DNA of 64,000 bases, from positions 4,588,001 to 4,652,000 of the forward strand of contig NZ_CP119754.1 of the NCBI RefSeq assembly GCF_029319185.1. Reading direction: 5' to 3'. A model generated the notes under the pieces. That model saw only the letters and a list, made by a program, of their open reading frames with translations. It had not been told where the DNA came from and made no database searches. The first letter of the stretch is position 1. The number at the start of each line of letters is the position of its first letter. Position numbers and translations under genes: made by a program. This DNA is from Superficieibacter sp. HKU1 (GTDB taxonomy: Bacteria; Pseudomonadota; Gammaproteobacteria; Enterobacterales; Enterobacteriaceae). This document shows, one piece after another, positions 1 to 9,218 of this stretch.

Positions 1-426
1 CGCCAGATGGGTAAAACGCGACGGTGCGCCAATGCGCCAGCGATCCGGGAACAGGCGGATAGTCGCCCCCGCCAGACCCAGCTCGCGCGCCCAGCGGTGG
101 AGACGATTTAACATCTCTTCCAGACTGTCGGCCGCCGCCAGACGATTTTGTAAATTCAGCAAACGATGGAACAGGCTTTCGTTGGCGCTGGCCTGCTCCA
201 TCAGCAGCGTCATATCATCTTCCATCTGATTGATATAATTACGCGCGCGCACCATATGCCACTCGACCAGCGATACAGCACCGCGCACCGGGTGCGGCAC
301 CTGCATCTGCTCTACAAGACGGGCATTGCGAATGAAAAATTCAGGATGTTGCAGCAGATAGTCCGCTACGATGCTGTCATCCAGCACGGCTGGCATATCC
401 AGTTGCTCTTCCCCAATCTGTTTCAT
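1..426 (-). CDS. yigA: DUF484 family protein YigA (3'-truncated by window edge)
   Basis: The window holds the first 142 codons of a minus-strand gene; the rest lies beyond base 1. The N-terminus begins MKQIGEEQLDMPAVLDDSIV and closely matches E. coli YigA, a DUF484 protein with a GAF-like fold and no established function. The start codon overlaps the dapF stop as ATGA (423-426), so the two genes are translationally coupled in a lptM-dapF-yigA unit that in E. coli continues to xerC. The reading frame is open to the edge. Identity is sure; biochemical role is unknown. Confidence 0.9.
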   Translation of the reverse strand, partial: MKQIGEEQLDMPAVLDDSIVADYLLQHPEFFIRNARLVEQMQVPHPVRGAVSLVEWHMVRARNYINQMEDDMTLLMEQASANESLFHRLLNLQNRLAAADSLEEMLNRLHRWARELGLAGATIRLFPDRWRIGAPSRFTHLA

Positions 427-1247
427 AAATGGATAAATCCGTCGTAAACATGTGTCGCCGGGCCGGTCATAAACAGCGGATGACCCGAACCTTTCCAGCC
501 GATATCAAGACGCCCGCCGGGTAATTCAACGCGGACCTCTTCTGCCAGTAACCCCTGTAAAATCCCGACGGCAACCGCGCCACAGGCGCCGCTGCCGCAG
601 GCTCGCGTCTCGCCCGCACCGCGTTCATAAACGCGCAGGCGAATGTGCTCACGACTCACCACCTGCATAAAACCGACGTTTGCCCGTTCCGGGAAGCGTT
701 CATGATTTTCCATGATCGGCCCCAGCGTTTCCACCGCAGCGGTGGCGACATCATCGACCTGAATCACACAATGGGGATTACCCATTGAGACCACGCCGCA
801 GAGTATGGTTTGCTCCGACGCGCGCATAATATAGGTTTTTTCCGCTTTGTTGGCGCGGAACGGCACCTGCGACGGCTCGAAATTCGGCTCACCCATATTC
901 ACCCGCACCAGCTCATCTTCGGTGACGCTCAGCACCATTCTGCCATTAGCCGTGCTGACGCGAATATCGCGCTTATTCGTCAGTCCCTTCAGGCGTACAA
1001 AACGGGCAAAGCAGCGCGCGCCGTTGCCGCACTGCGCCACTTCGCTACCGTCGGCGTTGAAGATGCGATAGTGGAAATCAAGATCGGGATCGTAAGGCGG
1101 TTCCACTACCAGCAGTTGATCAAAACCGACCCCCAGATGCCTGTCCGCCAGCCGGCGGATCAGCTCTGGTGAGAAAAAGAGATTCTGCGTCACCGCGTCG
1201 ACGACCATAAAATCGTTGCCAAGGCCGTGCATTTTTGAGAACTGCAT
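423..1247 (-). CDS. dapF: diaminopimelate epimerase
   Basis: DapF interconverts LL- and meso-diaminopimelate in the cytoplasm, the penultimate step of lysine synthesis and the source of the peptidoglycan cross-linking residue. The 274-residue product has the E. coli length. Both catalytic cysteines are visible: Cys73 in NGARCF and the second in ACGSGACGAV near residue 217. An in-frame ATG four codons upstream (1259) exists, but the ATG at 1247 has a GGAG seven bases before it and gives the family N-terminus MQFSKMHGLGNDF. It lies downstream of lptM and overlaps yigA by four bases. Confidence 0.97.
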   Translation of the reverse strand: MQFSKMHGLGNDFMVVDAVTQNLFFSPELIRRLADRHLGVGFDQLLVVEPPYDPDLDFHYRIFNADGSEVAQCGNGARCFARFVRLKGLTNKRDIRVSTANGRMVLSVTEDELVRVNMGEPNFEPSQVPFRANKAEKTYIMRASEQTILCGVVSMGNPHCVIQVDDVATAAVETLGPIMENHERFPERANVGFMQVVSREHIRLRVYERGAGETRACGSGACGAVAVGILQGLLAEEVRVELPGGRLDIGWKGSGHPLFMTGPATHVYDGFIHL

Positions 1248-1283
1248 TATCTGCTCCATGTGCGCGGGTACAGAAAGAAACGA

Positions 1284-1487
1284 TCAGTAATCAACCTGTG
1301 AAGGGCCTTCGTCCGTCGCGCGATCGTTACGATCTGGCGTGACGCTTTGCGTTTGTGGTTCGACCTTCTTCGTCGGCGGCGGCGCTTTTTCATCAGCTGG
1401 CGGAAAATAGAGCGGCCCTTTCAGACCACAGCCCGTCAGGCTGAAGAGTGTGATAAGAACGGCCAGCGAACAGAAAACGTTTTTCAT
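1284..1487 (-). CDS. lptM: LPS-assembly-associated lipoprotein LptM (YifL)
   Basis: This 67-residue lipoprotein has a hydrophobic signal and the lipobox LTGC with the lipidated cysteine at residue 20, then a short Pro-rich tail ending DEGPSQVDY. LptM is known to bind the outer-membrane LptD/LptE translocon and help its disulfide maturation. Length and sequence match E. coli YifL closely. The gene heads a minus-strand group with dapF and yigA and is divergent from cyaY. Confidence 0.93.
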   Translation of the reverse strand: MKNVFCSLAVLITLFSLTGCGLKGPLYFPPADEKAPPPTKKVEPQTQSVTPDRNDRATDEGPSQVDY

Positions 1488-1692
1488 TGAGGATTGCCTG
1501 TAAGTTCATGCTTTCTGTTGTCTATCATCGCAGGAGAAGAGGTAAAAGCAAGCGTTTAGCAGGGATCTTTATAAAATCCGAAAAGCGGCTTTCCGGCGCA
1601 GTTATACGCAGCGCTGGGCGGCTTATGAGGTTTATGGCTGGCTGATGTAAGCCACGCCGTATAGCGCGCCGTTAACCTCAGCGATTTTCCTG

Positions 1693-1698
1693 TATACT
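1693..1698 (+). promoter_or_regulatory. possible -10 element of the cyaY promoter
   Basis: TATACT lies 31 bases before the cyaY start. A plausible -35 (TTAACC, 1672-1677) is only 15 bp upstream, so the assignment is tentative. The rest of 1488-1728 shows no open gene. Confidence 0.35.
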
Positions 1699-1728
1699 CT
1701 CGCCATCATTTACCAACGGGATGTCACC

Positions 1729-2049
1729 ATGAACGACAGTGAATTTCATCGCCTTGCCGACGCGCTATGGCAAACCATCGAAGAACGTCTGGATGACTGG
1801 GATGGCGACAGCGATATCGACTGTGAAATTAACGGCGGTGTGTTGACCATCAGCTTTGAAAACGGCAGCAAAATCATCATCAATCGTCAGGAGCCTCTGC
1901 ATCAGGTGTGGCTGGCAACGAAGCAGGGCGGCTATCATTTTGACTTAAAAGGCGATGAGTGGATTTGCGATCGCAGCGGCGAAACGTTCTGGGATTTACT
2001 GGAGCAGGCGGCGAGCCAACAGGCCGGTGAAACGGTTAGCTTTCGTTAA
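1729..2049 (+). CDS. cyaY: frataxin-like iron-sulfur assembly protein CyaY
   Basis: CyaY binds iron and the cysteine desulfurase IscS and tunes Fe-S cluster assembly. The 106-residue protein has the family's acidic first helix, rich in Asp and Glu (LDDWDGDSDIDCE), followed by the sheet strands with QPLHQVWLATKQGGYHFD-like residues. Length equals E. coli CyaY. It is transcribed alone, divergent from lptM and convergent with cyaA, with REP palindromes after the stop. Confidence 0.96.
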   Translation: MNDSEFHRLADALWQTIEERLDDWDGDSDIDCEINGGVLTISFENGSKIIINRQEPLHQVWLATKQGGYHFDLKGDEWICDRSGETFWDLLEQAASQQAGETVSFR

Positions 2050-2063
2050 AAGTTAAACGAGCG

Positions 2064-2224
2064 CAGGCCGGGTAAGGCGAAACCGTCACCCGGCGAGATT
2101 ACGCTGAAGCACCCGCTGTGATCCTGCCCGGTGGCGCTGCGCTTACCGGGCCTACAGGTTGCGAGCAACGCGTTGATATAGCAGATTTTTGTAGGCCGGG
2201 TAAGGCGAAGCCGCCACCCGGCAA
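2064..2224. repeat. REP/BIME palindrome cluster between cyaY and cyaA
   Basis: Three REP-type units alternate in orientation: GCAGGCCGGGTAAGGCG near 2064, GCCCGGTGGCGCTGCGC near 2127, and GTAGGCCGGGTAAGGCG near 2191. Each can fold into a GC-rich stem. Similar blocks recur at 11681, 32301 and 63637. The cluster lies between two convergent gene ends, the usual place for REPs, where they can protect mRNA 3' ends or bind gyrase. Confidence 0.85.
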
Positions 2225-2234
2225 AACAGCGCCA

Positions 2235-4778
2235 TCAGGAGAAATACTGCTGCAACAACGGCGTGTCGTTATCCTGATTCGCAGGTGGAATAGTAAGCGG
2301 CTGGTTACGGAACGGGATCACCTGTGCACGTCCGTCAACCTTCACAATCTGGTAGAACTGCGGCAGGTTGAAGTTGATGAAGCTGGAGCCGTAGGTGAAG
2401 CGGTCATGTGACGACGAGTAGAAGCGGCTGACGTCGCGCACCAGTTCCTCTTTACTGCCTTCGCAGTGGTGATAGACCTCGGCGCGGTTACTCTCATCGA
2501 GAATATAGATATTGAAGCCGTTGTCGTCGTTCGTTCCTTCGAAGAAGAACTGAATAATCCCTTCGCTGGCAAAACCATCGACCACCGCCGGAAGTTCGAC
2601 CTGATTAGTCTCCACCTGTACCGACAAACCATGCAGTTTGTTATGGGAAATCGCGCCGTAGAACTCAATGGCGTTTTCCAGCTTCTGTACAGAGACATTC
2701 AAACGTTCAAAGAACAGTCCCCACGTCTGGCCTGCCACGCGCAGCGCCTTAAAGCGCCCGGTTTCTTGGCGGGTGCTGGAGAGCCGCAGTTCAATACATT
2801 CGGAGACCAGTTGCTGCACGCGGGTGCGGATCAAGCCGCGCAGGTGCTGGCTGTAGCAGAAGACGTCAACGCTATCCGGCGGCGCGGCATCCTGATGCAT
2901 TTTGCCAAGGATAGTTTTCAACGCTTCGATCATCGCCTGTTCGCCGTTGAAGTGCAGAGTACGCACCTCATTCCACGAGTTGCGGTAGAGGAGATCGACG
3001 CTGCCCACCAGACAGTTTTGCTGCTCGCCAAAGCTAAAGACGTCCAGCTTGCGGAAGTCAAAGTGAACCACCTGATTGCGGAAGGCCGCCGTCGGATCAT
3101 ATTCAAGGTTAACGATAATCGCCAGATGACGAATTTCGCACGGGCTATAGAGCGCTTTCGGCGTCGGGGCAGGCAGACGCAGCGGGAAGTGATGGGAAAC
3201 CTCCGCCACCATCTCTTGCAATTTCGCTAAATCGACAACTTCATTGCCTTTGACGAACAAATGGGTACGTGAGGTCAAAAGACCGTTAAACCACGCCCAG
3301 GCCACCAGTTTGTTCAGGTAGCGGTTATATTCCAGCGGCTGATGGCTGACGATAGATTCCATGTTTGGCGCACGGTTATACAGATACCAGCCGGTACGGT
3401 TGGCACGGCCCGGCGGCACGTGGATAAAGGTCAGGTTCGGCTCGGAGAGATCTGGCGAGATTTGCGGGTTAACCAGCGTCACTTTCCCCGGCAACGCTTC
3501 AAAAGCAGCGTACAGTTTACGCGTCAGCACGCCGATGTCCTGCGGGCTGGCGGAAACGCTGAGATTGTTACGGCGGGCAAAACGGATAAGGTTGCGGTAG
3601 CTCTGCATCATGGCATCGAGCAGTTCGTTATGCGCTTCGCGCACCTGATCGATTTTCCAGTTGGCCCGGTTATCCAGCATGGCGAGACGGCTTTCGTCCC
3701 ATCCCCATTCGCTCACTAAATGACTGATGACTTCACGACGCCAGCCGACGCAGGCGCGTTCCCGGCTAAGCTTCTCACAGACTTTTAAATAAAAACATCG
3801 CCGCACGAGGTCGAGTCGCGTGGTATCTTCAATGGCCGTGAGGTACGCGGTCACTCGTTCGAGCATCATGCAATAGGGATCGAGACCAAAAGAGACGATC
3901 TCCCCGTCGTGCAGACGCTGTTTAATGTCTTTTGCCAGCAGGCGCGTGTCGGGGTACTCCCACGAATACGCTTCCAGCAGCAGGGTTTTCAGCACCGCTT
4001 TATAGGGCGAATCAATACTCTTATAAAGCTGCCACAGGCTGGCACCGAAATACTCTTCGGCAGAAAGCGAGCTTAATCCGCCGAGATCCAGCCATTCGTT
4101 CGGGGTCAGCACGCCCTGCGCGTAGAGCGTCATCACGTAATCGTCGTAATGCTCTTCTTCGTCGCCGGGCACCATATTCCACAGAATACGCTTGCCCGCG
4201 AGGCGCACGGCGGTACGGTAAAATTCATCAAGCAGAAGGATGTGCTGAGTGGAACCGCAGTCCTCGCCGCCCAGGCTGCCGCTTTCGTTATGGCGGAAGC
4301 GGTTCTCATCAATCAGGAAGAAACTGACCTCAACGCCTAACGAGGCAGCCCATGACTCAAGCAGGCTGCATTTACGCTGCAGCAACTGGCGCTCATCGTT
4401 GTCGAGCCAGGCCTGATGGCACACCCAGATATCGAGATCGGAGGAACAGCTCTGCCCGACCGATGAAGTGCTGCCCATCGAGTAGATGCCGGTGATCGGC
4501 AGTTCGCCTTTCGGCATTTCCTGCGGCGGCATGCCCCGGTACAGTTCGAGTTCATCAAGGTAGTGGCGTTGGGTTTCATCAGGCGTGTAAAAGCAGATGC
4601 CCTGGGGAACGTTACCGTCAAGGTAACCTGGCATCAGCGGATGGTGATAATGCAACAATGTCGGCAGTAGACTGTAAACCTGCTGAAAAGCGGGCCCCAT
4701 AGCAGCCAGCGCGCGATCGACACGCAGTTGGTTTATGGCATCCAGTCTCTGTTTTAACGTCTCAATATAGAGGTACAA
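2235..4778 (-). CDS. cyaA: class I adenylate cyclase
   Basis: CyaA makes cAMP from ATP and is activated through phosphorylated EIIA-Glc. The protein is 847 residues against 848 in E. coli, with small differences near the C-terminus (NQPLTIPPANQDN). The N-terminal catalytic part carries GSTSSVGQSCSSDLDIWVC, the nucleotidyltransferase-like signature with its two acidic residues. The start chosen is the TTG at 4776-4778 (TTG TAC CTC TAT), the rare start known for E. coli cyaA; the frame stays open to 4832 but the extra residues do not resemble the family. It is convergent with cyaY and divergent from hemC. Confidence 0.95.
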   Translation of the reverse strand: MYLYIETLKQRLDAINQLRVDRALAAMGPAFQQVYSLLPTLLHYHHPLMPGYLDGNVPQGICFYTPDETQRHYLDELELYRGMPPQEMPKGELPITGIYSMGSTSSVGQSCSSDLDIWVCHQAWLDNDERQLLQRKCSLLESWAASLGVEVSFFLIDENRFRHNESGSLGGEDCGSTQHILLLDEFYRTAVRLAGKRILWNMVPGDEEEHYDDYVMTLYAQGVLTPNEWLDLGGLSSLSAEEYFGASLWQLYKSIDSPYKAVLKTLLLEAYSWEYPDTRLLAKDIKQRLHDGEIVSFGLDPYCMMLERVTAYLTAIEDTTRLDLVRRCFYLKVCEKLSRERACVGWRREVISHLVSEWGWDESRLAMLDNRANWKIDQVREAHNELLDAMMQSYRNLIRFARRNNLSVSASPQDIGVLTRKLYAAFEALPGKVTLVNPQISPDLSEPNLTFIHVPPGRANRTGWYLYNRAPNMESIVSHQPLEYNRYLNKLVAWAWFNGLLTSRTHLFVKGNEVVDLAKLQEMVAEVSHHFPLRLPAPTPKALYSPCEIRHLAIIVNLEYDPTAAFRNQVVHFDFRKLDVFSFGEQQNCLVGSVDLLYRNSWNEVRTLHFNGEQAMIEALKTILGKMHQDAAPPDSVDVFCYSQHLRGLIRTRVQQLVSECIELRLSSTRQETGRFKALRVAGQTWGLFFERLNVSVQKLENAIEFYGAISHNKLHGLSVQVETNQVELPAVVDGFASEGIIQFFFEGTNDDNGFNIYILDESNRAEVYHHCEGSKEELVRDVSRFYSSSHDRFTYGSSFINFNLPQFYQIVKVDGRAQVIPFRNQPLTIPPANQDNDTPLLQQYFS

Positions 4779-4913
4779 GACATATCGCCTGATGTGTGAA
4801 ACCTGAGTCCCTGAGCAGCGACGGCGGCTCAAAGCAGGAGGTTTCAGTAATTCAAATAAACGTCCCCGCTTGTCGTCCCTCTGATTTGGTGTTGCAGACG
4901 AACAAATGGCTTA

Positions 4914-4935
4914 AAACGTGATCAATCTAACACCT
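4914..4935 (-). promoter_or_regulatory. CRP binding site in the cyaA promoter
   Basis: On the minus strand the site reads TGTTA-GATTGA-TCACG (core 4917-4932), close to the CRP consensus TGTGA-N6-TCACA. In E. coli the same sequence overlaps the main cyaA promoter and lets cAMP-CRP repress cyclase synthesis. It lies in the 317-base cyaA-hemC intergenic region, which holds no other gene I can support and must also carry the hemC promoter. Confidence 0.8.
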
Positions 4936-5095
4936 TGCGCATTGACCGTAAAGAAAGAAGCACTACATACCATTGTAGCATCGTTTGCCGGGTGTAAATC
5001 CTGGGCTACGCTTCCCTCCGTTCCTCCCGCGAAAACTGACATCCCGCTGGCAAGAGTGTTAGGATGGGACGTAGATGATAATGACGGTAACAAGC

Positions 5096-6037
5096 ATGTT
5101 AGACAATGTTTTAAGAATTGCCACGCGCCAAAGCCCGCTTGCGCTGTGGCAGGCACATTATGTTAAAGATCGCCTGATGGCCTGCCATCCGGGGCTGAGC
5201 GTTGAGCTGGTTCCGATGGTGACAAAAGGCGACGTGATCCTCGATACGCCGCTGGCAAAAGTGGGCGGCAAAGGGCTGTTCGTTAAAGAACTGGAACTGG
5301 CGCTGCTGGATAAGCGCGCCGATATCGCCGTCCATTCCATGAAAGATGTCCCGGTCGAATTTCCGCTGGGGCTGGGGCTGGTGACCATTTGCGAGCGCGA
5401 CGATCCGCGCGACGCCTTTGTCTCGAATCACTACGATTCTCTGGATGCGCTGCCCGCAGGCAGCGTGGTCGGGACGTCAAGTTTACGCCGCCAGTGCCAG
5501 ATAGCCGCGCTGCACCCGGATCTCATCATCCGTTCCCTGCGCGGTAACGTGGGCACGCGTCTGAGCAAGCTGGATAACGGCGAGTATGATGCCATTATTC
5601 TTGCCGTGGCAGGCCTGAAGCGTCTCGGGCTGGCGTCACGCGTGCGCGTGGCGCTGCCACCGGAACGCTCTCTGCCCGCGGTCGGCCAGGGTGCCGTCGG
5701 GATTGAATGCCGGATGGATGACGATCGCACCCTCGAACTGCTTGCGCCGTTAAACCATGTCGAAACCGCGATCCGGGTCAAGGCGGAGCGCGCGATGAAT
5801 ACCCGCCTCGAAGGAGGATGTCAGGTGCCGATTGGCAGCTATGCTGAAATAGTGGATGGTGAAATCTGGTTACGGGCGCTGGTCGGCGCGCCGGATGGTT
5901 CGCAGGTAATACGCGGCGAACGTCGCGGCAAACCGGAAGACGCAGAGCAGATGGGCGTTTCCCTGGCGGATGAGCTGCTGGCGAACGGTGCAAGGGAGAT
6001 CCTCGACGAGGTCTATAAAGGAGAATCACCGGTATGA
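5096..6037 (+). CDS. hemC: porphobilinogen deaminase (hydroxymethylbilane synthase)
   Basis: HemC links four porphobilinogen units into hydroxymethylbilane, using a dipyrromethane cofactor bound to cysteine. The 313-residue protein has the E. coli length. The cofactor cysteine is in EGGCQVPIGSY (Cys242) and the catalytic aspartate in HSMKDVP (Asp84). The ATG at 5096 gives the family start MLDNVLRIATRQSPLALW; seven extra in-frame codons upstream are not conserved. It is the first gene of hemCDXY and overlaps hemD by ATGA. Confidence 0.97.
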   Translation: MLDNVLRIATRQSPLALWQAHYVKDRLMACHPGLSVELVPMVTKGDVILDTPLAKVGGKGLFVKELELALLDKRADIAVHSMKDVPVEFPLGLGLVTICERDDPRDAFVSNHYDSLDALPAGSVVGTSSLRRQCQIAALHPDLIIRSLRGNVGTRLSKLDNGEYDAIILAVAGLKRLGLASRVRVALPPERSLPAVGQGAVGIECRMDDDRTLELLAPLNHVETAIRVKAERAMNTRLEGGCQVPIGSYAEIVDGEIWLRALVGAPDGSQVIRGERRGKPEDAEQMGVSLADELLANGAREILDEVYKGESPV

Positions 6038-6774
6038 GCATTCTGGTCACCCGCCCCGCGCCGCAAGGAGAAGAATTAGTGAGCCGACTGTGCGCACTTG
6101 GGCAGGTGGCCTGGAGCTTTCCGCTGATTGAATTTATGCCGGGACGCGAGCTGCCGATGCTCAGTTCCCTGCTGTCCAGCCTGACCGCAAACGATCTGGT
6201 GTTTGCCCTCTCCCGACACGCGGTGGAGTTCGCCCACGCGCAGCTTCAACGTCAGGGCGCGTCATGGCCCTCCGCGCCGCGTTATTTTTCTATTGGCCGT
6301 ACCACCGCGCTGGCGCTGCATACCGTGAGCGGATACGACATTCGTTATCCACAAGATCGGGAAATTAGCGAAGTATTGCTACAATTACCTGAATTACAGA
6401 ACGTTGCGGGCAGGCGTGCGCTGATCCTGCGTGGCAACGGTGGCCGTGAGTTACTGGGGGAAACCCTGACCGCACGCGGCGCTGAAGTCACATTTTGTGA
6501 ATGTTATCAACGTAGTGCAAAACATTACGCGGGTGCGGAAGAAGCGATGCGCTGGCAAACCCGAGGCGTCACCACCCTGGTGATAACCAGCGGGGAGATG
6601 TTGCAACAGCTCTGGAGCCTGATCCCGCAATGGTATCGTGAGCACTGGTTACTCCGCTGTCGGCTACTGGTCGTCAGTGAGCGTCTGGCGCACCTCGCCC
6701 GGGAACTGGGCTGGCAAGATATTCAGGTCGCTGATAACGCTGACAACGATGCGCTGCTGCGCGCATTACAATAA
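6034..6774 (+). CDS. hemD: uroporphyrinogen-III synthase
   Basis: HemD cyclises hydroxymethylbilane with inversion of ring D, giving uroporphyrinogen III, the branch point to heme, siroheme and cobalamin. The 246-residue product matches the enterobacterial family in length, beginning MSILVTRPAPQGEELVSRL. The two-domain fold lacks strongly conserved catalytic residues, so assignment rests on overall similarity and position. It overlaps hemC by four bases and precedes hemX by 21 bases. Confidence 0.96.
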   Translation: MSILVTRPAPQGEELVSRLCALGQVAWSFPLIEFMPGRELPMLSSLLSSLTANDLVFALSRHAVEFAHAQLQRQGASWPSAPRYFSIGRTTALALHTVSGYDIRYPQDREISEVLLQLPELQNVAGRRALILRGNGGRELLGETLTARGAEVTFCECYQRSAKHYAGAEEAMRWQTRGVTTLVITSGEMLQQLWSLIPQWYREHWLLRCRLLVVSERLAHLARELGWQDIQVADNADNDALLRALQ

Positions 6775-6795
6775 ATCTCATAATGGGAAGCCATA

Positions 6796-7962
6796 ATGAC
6801 GGAACAACAAAACTCCTCTGCCGTGGTTGAAGAGACCAGGGAGGCCGTGGACACCTCGCCACAGCCACAAGAAGCTGAGAAGAAAGGCAGAAACAACACT
6901 GCACTGGTGCTTAGCGTTGTCGCCATCGCCATTGCACTGGCTTCTGGCGTCGGTCTGTACAGCTGGGGCAAACAGCAGTCTGCTAAGCAAACGGCGAACA
7001 ACGATGCGCTGGTAAATCAGATCGCCGCGCTGCAAAAAACGCAGGAGACGCAAAAAACCGAGCTGGAAGGCATTATCAAGAAACAGGCGACCCAGCTTGA
7101 TGACGCGGGACGTCAGCAGACGGCAATGGCGAAAGAGCTTAATGAGGTTCAGCAAAAAGTAGCCACTATTTCCGGCAGCGACGCTAAAACCTGGCTCCTG
7201 GCGCAGTCTGACTTCCTGGTGAAACTGGCCGGGCGTAAGCTGTGGAGCGATCAGGATGTCACCACGGCAGCCGCGCTGCTGAAAAGTGCCGACGCGAGCC
7301 TGGCGGATATGAACGATCCGAGCCTGATTACCGCTCGCCGGGCCATTACCGACGATATCGCCAGCCTCTCCGCCGTCTCGCAGGTGGATTACGACGGCAT
7401 TATCCTCAAGCTGAATCAGCTCTCCAACCAAATCGATAACCTGCGTCTGGCAGACAACAACGATGACGACTCCCCCATGGACTCGGACAGCAATGAGCTT
7501 TCCAGTTCCCTTAGCGAATGGCGCGTCAATCTGAAAAAAAGCTGGCAGAGCTTCATGGACAGCTTTATTACCGTGCGTCGCCGCGATGAGACCGCCGTAC
7601 CGTTGCTGGCCCCGAATCAGGACGTCTATCTGCGGGAAAACATTCGCTCCCGCCTGCTGGTAGCGGCGCAGGCGGTACCGCGTCATCAGGACGAAGTGTA
7701 CAAACAGGCGCTGGATAACGTTTCCACCTGGGTGCGTGCTTATTACGATACCGATGATGCGACCACCAAAGGGTTCCTTGATGAGCTGGATCAACTCAGT
7801 CAGCAAAGCATCACCATGGACGTACCGGAAACGCTGCAAAGCCAGCCGATTCTGGAAAAACTGATGCAAACGCGGGTGCGCAACCTGCTGGCGCAGCCTG
7901 CCGCCGGTGAATCTGCCCCTGCTGCCGGGCCAGCGCCAGCCGCTGCGCCACAAGGAGAGTAA
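6796..7962 (+). CDS. hemX: HemX, membrane-anchored protein of the hem operon
   Basis: HemX is a 388-residue inner-membrane protein: a short cytoplasmic N-terminus rich in Glu and Thr, one transmembrane helix (about residues 36-58, ALVLSVVAIAIALASGVGLY), a coiled coil (QKTQETQKTELEGIIKKQA onward) and a periplasmic domain ending in a Pro/Ala-rich tail. It was once called uroporphyrinogen-III methyltransferase, but no SAM-binding motif is visible and the enzymatic role is not supported. It is cotranscribed with hemCD and its stop abuts the hemY start. Confidence 0.93.
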   Translation: MTEQQNSSAVVEETREAVDTSPQPQEAEKKGRNNTALVLSVVAIAIALASGVGLYSWGKQQSAKQTANNDALVNQIAALQKTQETQKTELEGIIKKQATQLDDAGRQQTAMAKELNEVQQKVATISGSDAKTWLLAQSDFLVKLAGRKLWSDQDVTTAAALLKSADASLADMNDPSLITARRAITDDIASLSAVSQVDYDGIILKLNQLSNQIDNLRLADNNDDDSPMDSDSNELSSSLSEWRVNLKKSWQSFMDSFITVRRRDETAVPLLAPNQDVYLRENIRSRLLVAAQAVPRHQDEVYKQALDNVSTWVRAYYDTDDATTKGFLDELDQLSQQSITMDVPETLQSQPILEKLMQTRVRNLLAQPAAGESAPAAGPAPAAAPQGE

Positions 7963-7964
7963 TG

Positions 7965-9161
7965 ATGATAAAAGTCTTATTACTCTTCGCACTGTTGCTG
8001 GCGGGTATTGTGCTCGGTCCGATTGTCGCCGGGCACCAGGGCTACGTGCTGATCCAGACGGATAACTACAATATTGAAACCAGCGTCACAGGGCTGGTGA
8101 TCATTCTTGTGCTCGCGATGGTCGTGCTGTTTGCCGTGGAGTGGCTGCTGCGCCGCATCATGCGTACCGGCGCGCATACCCGCGGCTGGTTTACCGGCCG
8201 TAAACGCCGTCGCGCGCGCAAACAAACCGAACAGGCGCTGCTGAAACTGGCGGAAGGCGATTATCAGCAGGTTGAAAAGCTGATGTCAAAAAATGCCGAT
8301 CATGCCGAGCAGCCGGTGGTGAACTATTTGCTGGCAGCGGAAGCGGCACAGCAACGTGGCGACGAAGCCCGAGCGAATCAACACCTTGAACGTGCCGCCG
8401 AGCTGGCGGGCAATGATGTGATCCCGGTCGATATCACCCGCACCCGTCTGCATCTGGCGCGTAATGAAAATCATGCGGCACGCCGTGAGGTTGACCGTCT
8501 GCTGGAAGTTGCGCCGCGTCACCCGGAAGTGCTTCGGCTGGCTGAACAGGCCTATATCCGTACCGGCGCGTGGGGTTCGTTGCTGGAGATTATTCCATCC
8601 ATGGCAAAAGCCAACGTCGGCGATGAAGAACACCGTGCCGCGCTGGAGCAGCAGGCATGGATTGGTCTGATGGATCAGGCGCGTGCCGATCAGGGCAGCG
8701 AAGGTCTGAAAGACTGGTGGAAAAATCAGAGCCGTAAGACACGACGCCAGATCCCGCTTCAGGTCGCCATGGCCGATCACTTAATCGAGTGTAACGATCA
8801 TGACACCGCGCAGCAGATCATTATTGACGGCTTAAAACGCCAGTATGACGATCGCCTGACGTTGCTCATCCCGCGTCTGAAGACCAATAATCCTGAGCAG
8901 CTGGAGAAAATTCTCCGCCAGCAGATCAAAACGGCGGGCGACCGTCCGCTGTTATGGAGTACGCTGGGCCAGTCACTAATGAAACATGGCGAGTGGCAGG
9001 AAGCCAGCCTGGCCTTCCGCGCCGCGCTGAAACAGCGTCCTGATGCGTTTGACTATGCGTGGCTTGCCGATACGCTCGACCGGCAACACAAGCCGGAAGA
9101 GGCGGCTGCAATGCGTCGTGACGGCCTGTTGCTGACGTTGCAAAACAATCCGCAGCCGTAA
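7965..9161 (+). CDS. hemY: HemY, TPR-containing inner-membrane protein
   Basis: This 398-residue protein has two N-terminal membrane helices (MIKVLLLFALLLAGIVLGP and the segment around residues 41-62) followed by TPR-like helices, for example YLLAAEAAQQRGDEARANQH and SLAFRAALKQRPDAFDYAWL. It is the last gene of hemCDXY. The E. coli protein is linked to late heme synthesis or coproporphyrin handling without a defined activity, and it is unrelated to protoporphyrinogen oxidase HemY of Gram-positives. ATGATG occurs at 7962-7967; the second ATG gives the E. coli length. Confidence 0.93.
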   Translation: MIKVLLLFALLLAGIVLGPIVAGHQGYVLIQTDNYNIETSVTGLVIILVLAMVVLFAVEWLLRRIMRTGAHTRGWFTGRKRRRARKQTEQALLKLAEGDYQQVEKLMSKNADHAEQPVVNYLLAAEAAQQRGDEARANQHLERAAELAGNDVIPVDITRTRLHLARNENHAARREVDRLLEVAPRHPEVLRLAEQAYIRTGAWGSLLEIIPSMAKANVGDEEHRAALEQQAWIGLMDQARADQGSEGLKDWWKNQSRKTRRQIPLQVAMADHLIECNDHDTAQQIIIDGLKRQYDDRLTLLIPRLKTNNPEQLEKILRQQIKTAGDRPLLWSTLGQSLMKHGEWQEASLAFRAALKQRPDAFDYAWLADTLDRQHKPEEAAAMRRDGLLLTLQNNPQP

Positions 9162-9170
9162 ATCCTCCCC

Positions 9171-9198
9171 TGCCCGGCGGCGCACCGTTGCCGGGCCA
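9171..9198. repeat. REP-like palindrome remnant after hemY
   Basis: TGCCCGGCGGCGCACC with CGTTGCCGGGCC forms a short GC-rich stem just after the hemY stop. It resembles the REP ends found elsewhere in the window and may stabilise the hem transcript 3' end. Confidence 0.5.
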
Positions 9199-9218
9199 TG
9201 CTCCTGACGCCCGCCCAT

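Noticed and set aside
4779..4832. Upstream extension of cyaA to a start at 4832.
   Set aside because: The 18 extra residues are Arg-rich and unlike the family; the TTG at 4778 matches the known E. coli start.
6778..7992. Long open frame on the minus strand opposite hemX (404 codons).
   Set aside because: It is antisense to a conserved gene with a good start, and has no ribosome site or family similarity. High GC makes such shadow frames common.
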